From: Verrucomicrobiota bacterium
Lineage (GTDB): Bacteria; Verrucomicrobiota; Verrucomicrobiia; Chthoniobacterales; UBA10450
DNA length: 10,940 nt
Reading direction: 5' to 3'
Assembly (NCBI GenBank): GCA_003219225.1
Contig: QHPZ01000047.1
Location: forward strand, 1-10,940
Part shown: positions 1 through 5,644 of the stretch, piece by piece
How the letters are laid out: every line of letters starts with the position of its first letter
Numbering within the stretch: the first letter of the stretch is position 1
Notes under the pieces: generated by a model
Told to the model about the DNA's origin: nothing
The model's input: only the letters and a program-made list of their open reading frames with translations
Database searches by the model: none
Translations under genes and position numbers: made by a program

Positions 1-1
1 G

Positions 2-547
2 ATCGCGCGCGGTCTGCCGTGGGAGCGCGTTTTGATCACATTCGGCGATGAGCGGTGCGTTCCACCCGATCACGAGCAAAGCAATTATGGCATGGCGCGC
101 GAAACGCTTTTTCTGCCGGCGGCGGTTCCGGAAAAATCAATCATGCGCATGCGCGGCGAGATCGATCCGCAGATTGCGGCGCAGGAATATCAGGACGAGC
201 TCGATCTTTTGGCCACGCAACGCGCCGAGCACATCTACTGCCACGATCTGATTGTGCTCGGCCTCGGCGAAGACGGCCACACCGCATCGCTGTTCCCCGA
301 CACGCCCGCGCTGGAGGAAACGACGCGTCGCGTCGTGGCGAATTTCGTCGCGAAACTTAACGCTTGGCGACTAACATTTACGTTTCCGCTCATCAATCAG
401 GCGCGGGAGATTTGTTTTCTGGTGAACGCGAACAAGGGCACGAAGTTGATTGAGCGCGTGCTTGAAGGAGACCCGCGCTATCCGGCCGCGCGCGTTCAGC
501 CGACTGCCGGCACGGTGACGTGGATTGTCGATCTTGGCGGCACGTAA
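2..547 (+). CDS. pgl: 6-phosphogluconolactonase, 5'-truncated by the window edge
   Basis: Hydrolyses 6-phosphogluconolactone to 6-phosphogluconate in the cytosolic oxidative pentose phosphate pathway. The reading frame is open from base 2, so the true start lies upstream; the TTG at 32 is inside the gene. Visible family signatures are FGDERCVP near the left edge, the strongly diagnostic GLGEDGHTASLFP, and the C-terminal RVQPTAGTVTW. About 181 residues are present against a usual 230-250, so roughly the first 50-70 are missing. It ends in TAA at 545-547, and the next gene starts 4 bases later on the same strand, which suggests co-transcription. Nothing looks damaged. The assignment rests on motif recognition within the glucosamine-6-phosphate isomerase/6-phosphogluconolactonase superfamily; the GEDGHTASLFP form favours the lactonase. 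Confidence 0.93.
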   Translation: MARGLPWERVLITFGDERCVPPDHEQSNYGMARETLFLPAAVPEKSIMRMRGEIDPQIAAQEYQDELDLLATQRAEHIYCHDLIVLGLGEDGHTASLFPDTPALEETTRRVVANFVAKLNAWRLTFTFPLINQAREICFLVNANKGTKLIERVLEGDPRYPAARVQPTAGTVTWIVDLGGT

Positions 548-551
548 ACTG

Positions 552-1604
552 ATGAGCATGCTTATCGTCACCGGGTCAGCCGGGCTGATCGGATCGGAGA
601 CAGTCAAGCGCTTCGCGAAAGACGGATTTCGTGTCGCCGGCATCGATAACGACATGCGCGCCGAATTTTTTGGCGCCGAAGCTTCAACGAAAAAGACGCG
701 TGATGATTTATTGGCGAACGTCCGCGGCTATGAGCACCACAACATCGACATCCGCGATGCGCAACGCATTGATGAGTTGTTCAAGCAGCATCGCGAACAA
801 ATCTCCGCCATCGTTCACACCGCCTCACAGCCCTCGCACGATTGGGCGGCGCGCGATCCGCAGACCGATTTCGCCGTCAACGCCAACGGCACGCTCAATC
901 TGCTCGAAGCGGCGCGAAATTTTTGCCCGGAAGCGCCGTTTATTTTCTGTTCGACGAACAAAGTTTACGGCGACACGCCCAACCGCCTGCCGTTGCGTGA
1001 GCTGGAGAAACGCTGGGAGATCGAGCCGGGCCATGAATACGAGCCGGGAATTTCCGAGACGATGAGCATCGATTATACGAAACACTCGCTCTTTGGCGCG
1101 TCGAAAGCGGCGGCCGATCTGCTCGTCCAGGAATACGGTCGCTATTTCGGGATGCCGACGGTCAGTTTCCGCGGCGGCTGTCTAACCGGTCCGGCGCACG
1201 CCGGCACCGAGCTCCACGGTTTTCTGTCGTATTTAATGATCTGCACCGTCACCGGGCGACCTTATCGGGTGTTTGGCTACAAGGGAAAACAGGTGCGCGA
1301 TAACATCCACAGCTACGATTTGGTCGATGCGTTCGTGGAGTTCATGCGCGCCCCGCGCACCGCTGAAGTTTACAACATCGGCGGCAGTCGCTCCTCGAAT
1401 TGCTCGATGCTCGAGGCAATCGAGCTGTGCCAGGAAATCAGCGGCCGAAAGTTAACCTGGAGTTATGACGACACCGCTCGCGCCGGCGATCACATCTGGT
1501 GGATCAGCGACGTGCGCAAATTCCAGTCCCATTATCCCGGCTGGAAAGTTCGCTACGGCTTGCGCGATATCCTCGAAGAAATTCATGCCGCCGTCGCGAG
1601 GTAG
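552..1604 (+). CDS. NAD-dependent epimerase/dehydratase, CDP-paratose 2-epimerase-like
   Basis: Extended short-chain dehydrogenase of 350 residues, probably acting on a nucleotide sugar for surface polysaccharide. ATG at 552 is chosen because the Rossmann strand MLIVTGSAGLIG begins directly after it; ATG at 558 is an alternative, and an in-frame TTG at 525 would lie inside the previous gene. The dinucleotide motif GSAGLIG is at residues 8-14. FCSTNKVYGD at 132-141 provides the active-site Ser/Thr, and KGKQVRDNIHS at about 244-254 resembles CDP-tyvelose (paratose) 2-epimerases. The YxxxK motif reads FGASK at 181-185: the lysine is kept, but Phe replaces the catalytic Tyr (codon TTT at 1092-1094). 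The substrate is unknown; the 2-epimerase link is from remembered similarity around STNKVYGD and GKQVRD. Probably in an operon with the upstream pgl gene. Confidence 0.85.
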   Translation: MSMLIVTGSAGLIGSETVKRFAKDGFRVAGIDNDMRAEFFGAEASTKKTRDDLLANVRGYEHHNIDIRDAQRIDELFKQHREQISAIVHTASQPSHDWAARDPQTDFAVNANGTLNLLEAARNFCPEAPFIFCSTNKVYGDTPNRLPLRELEKRWEIEPGHEYEPGISETMSIDYTKHSLFGASKAAADLLVQEYGRYFGMPTVSFRGGCLTGPAHAGTELHGFLSYLMICTVTGRPYRVFGYKGKQVRDNIHSYDLVDAFVEFMRAPRTAEVYNIGGSRSSNCSMLEAIELCQEISGRKLTWSYDDTARAGDHIWWISDVRKFQSHYPGWKVRYGLRDILEEIHAAVAR

Positions 1605-1652
1605 GGCGCGACCGCCGGGCGGCGCCGGACGGCTCGGCGAGCCGTCCCTACC
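1600..1652. repeat. Palindromic intergenic element A
   Basis: The spacer between two convergent genes is nearly filled by a compact inverted-repeat element. The outer arms are GGTAGGG (1600-1606) and CCCTACC (1646-1652). Inside are two hairpins: CCGCC/GGCGG with a 1-base loop (1612-1622), and a near-perfect palindrome at 1627-1647 with 10-bp arms GGACGGCTCG/CGAGCCGTCC. The left arm overlaps the epimerase stop codon. It may act as a two-way transcription barrier for the converging genes, although no T-run follows. It resembles REP-type dispersed repeats; whether it is repeated elsewhere in the genome cannot be seen here. Confidence 0.75.
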
Positions 1653-1663
1653 ATTGCTGCTCT

Positions 1664-1909
1664 TTAGTATTGTTCTCCTTCGTCTTCACTCGGCGGCCCG
1701 ACCCGATCTTCGATGCCGTAGACGTGAAACATCACACCGAACCACCAGAGCGGCAGAAGCAATCCGCCAAACCCGGCGGTGAACGTGAAAGTGAGCGCGG
1801 CGATGCCGATGGCCATGGGCGTTCCGACAAATAGAATGAGCAGGCCGAGGAACTTGTGCCCTTTGTAGATGTGGCCTAGTCCGGGAACGATGCTCAGCAA
1901 TACCGCCAT
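1664..1909 (-). CDS. Small membrane protein, probably 5'-disrupted
   Basis: An 81-residue protein that I cannot assign to a named family. It opens with LLSIVPGLGHIYKG, followed by two clear hydrophobic segments (about residues 20-38 and 42-62) and a charged tail ending GPPSEDEGEQY. The GLGHIYKG turn before a membrane helix resembles the PGxGqfY pattern of TM2-type and related small membrane proteins, so an inner-membrane location is likely. The in-frame reading continues upstream of ATG 1909 for 37 more codons (to 2020) with no start codon but with protein-like sequence such as WEFDFGRW. An ATG at 2024-2022 would join this frame if one A of its ATGAAAG were removed. The natural protein may therefore be about 119 residues, and this copy frameshifted. 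Convergent with the epimerase gene. Confidence 0.6.
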   Translation of the reverse strand: MAVLLSIVPGLGHIYKGHKFLGLLILFVGTPMAIGIAALTFTFTAGFGGLLLPLWWFGVMFHVYGIEDRVGPPSEDEGEQY

Positions 1910-2024
1910 CGCATCGCTCGCTTTGCCTTCCGCCGTTTCGGTTTCGCTGCGTCTCCAATCGCAGCGCGACTGGCGCGTCGGTGTATTCCATCGGCCGAAA
2001 TCAAACTCCCAAGCGGCCTTTCAT
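1910..2024 (-). pseudogene. Out-of-frame 5' extension of the small membrane protein gene
   Basis: Read in the frame of the downstream membrane protein, codons 2020-1910 encode KAAWEFDFGRWNTPT and then a basic/acidic linker running directly into the MAVLLSIVPG start of the small protein. No ATG, GTG, TTG or CTG occurs in this stretch in that frame. The only nearby ATG (2024-2022) is one base out of frame, its sequence being ATGAAAG. Loss of a single A would give MKAAWEFDFGRW and a continuous 119-residue protein. This could be a real frameshift, a sequencing error in an A run, or chance. Homologues starting with a comparable aromatic-rich segment would decide it. Confidence 0.4.
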
Positions 2025-2062
2025 TCGTCAAGAAAACTCACCGGTGGTGTTGCGCCACAGCT

Positions 2063-2128
2063 CGACCCTCACCTCCATCCTCTCCCTGGCCAGGGAGAGG
2101 CGGACGGCGAAGCTGCCAGTGAGGGTCG
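2063..2128. repeat. Palindromic intergenic element B
   Basis: The outer inverted arms CGACCCTCAC (2063-2072) and GTGAGGGTCG (2119-2128) match perfectly over 10 bp. They enclose a perfect 22-bp palindrome at 2079-2100 with half-site CCTCTCCCTGG, and a weaker inner hairpin, GGC/GCC, at about 2107-2116. It lies in the divergent spacer between the small membrane protein gene and the Nif3-family gene. The CCTCACC...CTCTCCC...GGGAGAGG pattern is, from memory, a type of dispersed repeat common in many environmental bacterial genomes. It has the same layout as elements A, C and D in this window but a different sequence. Confidence 0.75.
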
Positions 2129-2149
2129 GTTTTCAAACTTGCGATTGAA

Positions 2150-2170
2150 GGGCAAGTTACAAAGTTGCCC
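2150..2170. promoter_or_regulatory. Imperfect palindrome just before the Nif3-family start codon
   Basis: GGGCAA (2150-2155) and TTGCCC (2165-2170) form an inverted repeat with a 9-base centre, two bases before the ATG at 2173. It occupies the place where a ribosome binding site would sit. It could be an operator half-site pair or an RNA hairpin limiting translation; no Shine-Dalgarno sequence is evident. The regulatory role is inference from position alone. Confidence 0.3.
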
Positions 2171-2172
2171 AC

Positions 2173-2898
2173 ATGTCGCTTTCGAAGATCGTCGCTTACA
2201 CCGACAAATTCTTGCGCATCAGTGAAATTGGCGATTGGGACAACGCGCTCAACGGCCTCCAAATCGAAAACTCCGGTCGCGTTACGAAAATTGGCGCGGC
2301 GGTGGACGCGTCGACGCGCACCTTGAGCGGAGCCGCGAAGCAGGATGTCGATCTTCTCATTGTGCATCACGGATTATTCTGGGCCGGGTTGAAACCGGTG
2401 CGCGGCATCCTGCGCCGCCAATTGCAGATCGCGTTCGAAAACGATATCGCTCTCTACACGCAGGTTGGCAACAACGCCCAGCTCGCCCGCGCCCTCGGGC
2501 TAAGATCGACAACGCCGTTTTTCGAAGAGAAAGGTCAGCTCATCGGATTGAAAGCGCGTGCCGCGATGTCGCGCGATCAGCTTCTGCGAAAACTGGAGAA
2601 GTCGTTAGGCGGCGCGGTCAAGACATTCAACTTCGGCCCGCCCAAAACGAAACTGCTTGGCATCGTGACCGGCGGCGCTGGAGGAGAAATCGATCGCGTC
2701 GCGCAAGAGAAGATCGACACTTTCATCACCGGCGAAGCGCCGCACTGGGCCGCAGTTGCCGCCGAAGAGCTCGGCATCAACCTTATTCTGGGCGGGCACT
2801 ACGCGACCGAGACGTTCGGCGTCAAAGCGCTCGCCGCACATTTGTCGAAACGCTTCAAGCTGCAATGGACATTCCTCGATTGCCCGACTGGATTGTAA
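2173..2898 (+). CDS. Nif3-like dinuclear metal-centre protein (YbgI family), missing one metal-ligand loop
   Basis: A 241-residue member of the Nif3/YbgI family (often annotated GTP cyclohydrolase 1 type 2 homologue), normally hexameric with two metal ions; the physiological role is uncertain. Family marks are DNALNGLQIEN at 23-33, VHHGLFW at 64-70 (metal ligands His65 and His66), GNNAQLA at 99-105, TGE at 185-187 and GHYATE at 207-212 (ligands His208 and Glu212). In E. coli YbgI the segment before GNNAQLA reads LYGWHLPLDAHPEL and supplies the ligand Asp101. Here it is only LYTQV, so about 9 residues including that Asp are absent, while the frame is kept. The gap maps to about 2455-2466. Start ATG 2173 matches the family's N-terminus. 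The next gene overlaps its 3' end by 34 bases. Confidence 0.88.
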   Translation: MSLSKIVAYTDKFLRISEIGDWDNALNGLQIENSGRVTKIGAAVDASTRTLSGAAKQDVDLLIVHHGLFWAGLKPVRGILRRQLQIAFENDIALYTQVGNNAQLARALGLRSTTPFFEEKGQLIGLKARAAMSRDQLLRKLEKSLGGAVKTFNFGPPKTKLLGIVTGGAGGEIDRVAQEKIDTFITGEAPHWAAVAAEELGINLILGGHYATETFGVKALAAHLSKRFKLQWTFLDCPTGL

Positions 2899-3818
2899 GC
2901 CTCAGCCACCTGCTCGCCTTGGCTGCGGCTCCGGTGTGCCTCGCCGCGGCGTCTTCGCACATCGCCGGCTACGAAGCCGTGCCGGTCCGCTACGCGCCGT
3001 TGAACAAGATGATCATGCCGATCCAAATCAACGGGCACCCGGCCAACTTGCTGGTCGATACCGGCGCGGAACACACGACGCTGGACACGGAAGCGGCTCA
3101 ACTCTGCGCAGTGGCGGCGAATCAGTTCGGAGGCCGGCGTTACATCGGTTATGAACGAATCAACGGGCAGCTCTGCCCGATCGCCTTCGTCAGAAATCTT
3201 ACCGTCGGCGCAATGAATATAGGTAACATCCAGGTTGCGCTGGTTGACTCGAGTGCGCGGGGCGGTCTTATCACCCGCGCCAATGCCACTGCTCGCGTGG
3301 ATGGCATCCTCGGGGCGGATATTCTTGTCGCGCACCGCGCAGTCATCAATACCCGCACGAAATTGGTTTTCTTTAAAACCGCGGCCTCAGTACCGCTGCA
3401 ATTATCGGCGGCCGTTTCGTCGGAAAAATTTACCACGGTGCCCTTGCGCCATGAGGAGAACGGCGGATTCACTGTGTCGTGTAGCATCAATGGCCAGCAG
3501 CGCCGAGTTTTCGTCGACACTGGCGCGTTCGTGACCACTCTCAACGAAAGACTACTCAGGTCACTCGGCATCGCATTGCAGCCGGCGCACGTCACCGGCC
3601 ATTTCAGCGACGGCATTTCGCGCCATTACTCGATGGGTCAGGTGAATGATTTCACGATCGGTGGCTTTCGCGTTCGGCCGGAAAAAATCGGCGCTGCGCC
3701 GTTGCCGAAACTCGGCCCCGAACGTGACGCGCCAATCGATGGGATCGTGGGCATGGACATCCTCTACGACTGCCACGCGATCATCGATTTCGGCAGCATG
3801 AATTTGTTTTTGAAATAG
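2865..3818 (+). CDS. Secreted two-domain retropepsin-like aspartic protease
   Basis: A 317-residue protein with two tandem retropepsin-type domains. The first has the catalytic motif LLVDTGAEHTTLD (Asp65) and closing motif DGILGADIL (about 146-154); the second has VFVDTGAFVTTLN (Asp218) and DGIVGMDIL (about 292-300). Retropepsins work as dimers, so the two halves may form one active site between them. An N-terminal hydrophobic stretch, WIVSLSHLLALAAAPVCLAAASS (about 9-31, given here as visible signal region only in part: LALAAAPVCLA), suggests export. Start ATG 2865 overlaps the Nif3-family gene by 34 bases; TTG at 2880 would shorten the overlap to 19 and keep the signal peptide. No clear ribosome binding site is seen. 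The substrate is unknown. The overlap suggests translational coupling. Confidence 0.82.
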   Translation: MDIPRLPDWIVSLSHLLALAAAPVCLAAASSHIAGYEAVPVRYAPLNKMIMPIQINGHPANLLVDTGAEHTTLDTEAAQLCAVAANQFGGRRYIGYERINGQLCPIAFVRNLTVGAMNIGNIQVALVDSSARGGLITRANATARVDGILGADILVAHRAVINTRTKLVFFKTAASVPLQLSAAVSSEKFTTVPLRHEENGGFTVSCSINGQQRRVFVDTGAFVTTLNERLLRSLGIALQPAHVTGHFSDGISRHYSMGQVNDFTIGGFRVRPEKIGAAPLPKLGPERDAPIDGIVGMDILYDCHAIIDFGSMNLFLK

Positions 3819-3825
3819 CAATCTG

Positions 3826-3870
3826 TAGCCGGGGTCGATGACCCCGGCCCGCGGTTAGCGACCGCGGCTA
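3826..3870. repeat. Palindromic intergenic element C
   Basis: The outer arms TAGCC (3826-3830) and GGCTA (3866-3870) enclose two adjoining hairpins: CCGGGGTC/GACCCCGG with a 3-base loop (3829-3847), and CCGCGGT/ACCGCGG with a 5-base loop (3849-3867). The element starts 8 bases after the protease stop codon, so it may end that transcript or protect its 3' end. The two-hairpin plan matches element A. The rest of the spacer, to 3946, is more AT-rich and presumably carries the murJ promoter, although no convincing -35/-10 pair was found. Confidence 0.78.
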
Positions 3871-3946
3871 AAACCCCGCTTCGATTGATAATCCAGCATT
3901 AACTTTTCGCTTTCGTTAGTCCGCAGACGTTGTTGTTTGTTCGCCG

Positions 3947-5644
3947 ATGGCTCCGGCGCAAGATCGACCCGCCTCCGCCAAGGCTTCGGCGGGCAATCAA
4001 TCGCAAGATCGACAGCCTGAGTCCGCCGGGCGGATTAGCGCGCGCGCGACCGGCGTGGTGAGCATTGCGGTGATGTGCTCGCGCGTGCTCGGGCTCATTC
4101 GTGAGCAGGTCTTTGCCGGGTTGTTCGGGGCGGGAAAAAATCTCGATGCATTTTTGATGGCGTTTCGGGTGCCGAATCTCCTGCGCGATCTCTTCGCCGA
4201 GGGCGCGCTCTCAACCGCGTTCATCACCACGTTCTCAAAAAAAATCGCGACTGAAGGCGATGCGTCGGCGTGGCGACTGGGAAACAAAGTGGCGACACTG
4301 ACCGCGATTTTCATGAGCGCGGTCACGCTGGTGGGCATCATTTTCGCGCCGCAAATCATTTACCTGATGACGGGTTTCGGCGGCTGGTCGCCCGAGAAAA
4401 CGGCGATCACGGTTTTGCTCACCCGCATCATGTGGCCGTTTATCCTCCTCGTCTCACTCGCCGCGCTCGTGATGGGAATGTTGAACGCGAAGAACGTGTT
4501 CGGCGCGCCGGCGATGGCGTCGAGTTACTTCAACCTCGGCTCAATCATCGGCGGCGTTGCGCTTGGCTGGTGGCTCGATCCACATTTCGGAACCCGCTCG
4601 CTGATCGGATTGGCGATCGGGACATTGTTTGGCGGCCTGTGGCAATTGCTCGCCCAATTTCCGTCGCTCCACCACGTCGGATATCGCTACGGTGTCGATC
4701 TTCGCTGGCGCGATCCCGGTGTGCACACTGTCTTGACGCTGATGGGCCCGGCCGTGATCGCCGCCAGCGCGGTGCAGGTCAACGTGCTGGTGAACAGTGG
4801 TTTTGCCGCGCGTGTGACCGATGCATCCGGCCACGTGATCGATGGGCCGGTGACGTGGTTAAACATCGCCTTTCGTTTGATGCAATTACCGATCGGAGTG
4901 TTTGGTGTGGCCGTCGGGACTGTGACGCTGCCGCTGGTCTCACGCACCGCCGCACTCGGCGATATGGCGGGATTTCGCTCGGCACTCGCGCACGCGCTGC
5001 GGCTCGTCACGCTGCTCACGATTCCGGCGGCGATCGGATTAATTATGCTCGCCGAACCAATCATCGCCATGCTCTACCAGCACGGACGTTTTACCTTCGA
5101 CGCGACCAGACAAACTGCCGCGGCATTGCAATTTTACGCCATCGGACTGGCCGCGTATTCCGCCATCAAAGTCCTGGCGCCGGCATTTTATGCCATCGAC
5201 CGCCGCTATCTGCCCATGATCGTGAGCGTCTTTTCGATCGGGCTGAACTTTGCTCTGAACTGGTTTTTCATGTTCAAGGTGCGCCTCGGCCATCGCGGAC
5301 TGGCGCTCTCTACGAGTCTCGTCGCGCTGACCAATTTCGTCCTGCTCTACATTTTCATGCGCCGGCACTCGGGGCGGCTCGAGACCGCGCAACTGCTCAG
5401 AACTTTACTCAAAGTGTTCGCGGCCGGCGCCGTGCTCGCTTTCATCTGCTGGCTAGCGGTGCAGTTTTTCTTTGCCCCAATGCCGTTGAGCTTGTGGGAA
5501 GAAGCGCTCGAGCTTCTCATGACGATTGCGGTTGGGGCCGTCGCCTTTTTTGGCGTGGCCTATCTGCTCGGGGTCGATGAAGTCCGCGACGTTGTCGATC
5601 TTGTCACGCGGCGATTCGTTCGCCGCAATCAGCCCAGCGCCTGA
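3947..5644 (+). CDS. murJ: Lipid II flippase MurJ (MviN)
   Basis: A polytopic inner-membrane protein of 565 residues in the MOP superfamily that flips lipid II outward for peptidoglycan synthesis; about 14 hydrophobic segments are visible. Residues essential in E. coli MurJ are conserved with an offset of 28: Arg46 and Arg52 in SRVLGLIRE, Asp67 in LDAF, and Arg80 in PNLLRDLFAEGA. Compared with E. coli there is a 28-residue hydrophilic N-terminal tail, and 15 of those residues come from a 45-bp insertion/duplication (3957-4013). Start ATG 3947 is the first in frame after the spacer; no Shine-Dalgarno sequence is seen, and a GTG pair near 4056 would remove the tail but leave helix 1 very short. 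The 3' end overlaps the convergent pseudogene by 16 bases. The gene is otherwise intact. Confidence 0.95.
   Translation: MAPAQDRPASAKASAGNQSQDRQPESAGRISARATGVVSIAVMCSRVLGLIREQVFAGLFGAGKNLDAFLMAFRVPNLLRDLFAEGALSTAFITTFSKKIATEGDASAWRLGNKVATLTAIFMSAVTLVGIIFAPQIIYLMTGFGGWSPEKTAITVLLTRIMWPFILLVSLAALVMGMLNAKNVFGAPAMASSYFNLGSIIGGVALGWWLDPHFGTRSLIGLAIGTLFGGLWQLLAQFPSLHHVGYRYGVDLRWRDPGVHTVLTLMGPAVIAASAVQVNVLVNSGFAARVTDASGHVIDGPVTWLNIAFRLMQLPIGVFGVAVGTVTLPLVSRTAALGDMAGFRSALAHALRLVTLLTIPAAIGLIMLAEPIIAMLYQHGRFTFDATRQTAAALQFYAIGLAAYSAIKVLAPAFYAIDRRYLPMIVSVFSIGLNFALNWFFMFKVRLGHRGLALSTSLVALTNFVLLYIFMRRHSGRLETAQLLRTLLKVFAAGAVLAFICWLAVQFFFAPMPLSLWEEALELLMTIAVGAVAFFGVAYLLGVDEVRDVVDLVTRRFVRRNQPSA
3957..4013 (+). 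repeat. In-frame insertion with 12-bp direct repeats in the murJ 5' end
   Basis: CGCAAGATCGAC occurs at 3957-3968 and again at 4002-4013. Between the copies is a 33-bp GC-rich segment containing CCCGCC (3968-3973) and GGCGGG (3988-3993), with a competing inner pair CCGCC/GGCGG (3975-3979/3988-3992). Repeat plus insert is 45 bp, exactly 15 codons, so the murJ frame survives; the protein reads QDR-PASAKASAGNQS-QDR. This looks like a small palindromic element inserted with target-site duplication, comparable in principle to Rickettsia palindromic elements found inside proteins. A simple duplication is the alternative. Confidence 0.6.

Noticed and set aside
371..655. Minus-strand open frame across the pgl-epimerase junction
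   Set aside because: No recognisable motif, and it is antisense to two well-supported genes.
1601..1604. Read-through protein continuing the epimerase into the palindromic element
   Set aside because: The in-frame TAG at 1602-1604 ends the gene where the family normally ends; frames beyond are low-complexity repeat translation.
2235..2864. Long open frame upstream of the aspartic protease, in the +2 frame relative to the Nif3-family gene
   Set aside because: Composition is Arg-rich and matches no domain; it is the shadow of the Nif3-family gene. The protease proper begins at about 2865.
4270..5580. 436-codon open frame inside murJ
   Set aside because: Arg/His-rich alternative-frame reading typical of GC-rich coding DNA; the murJ frame is fully conserved.
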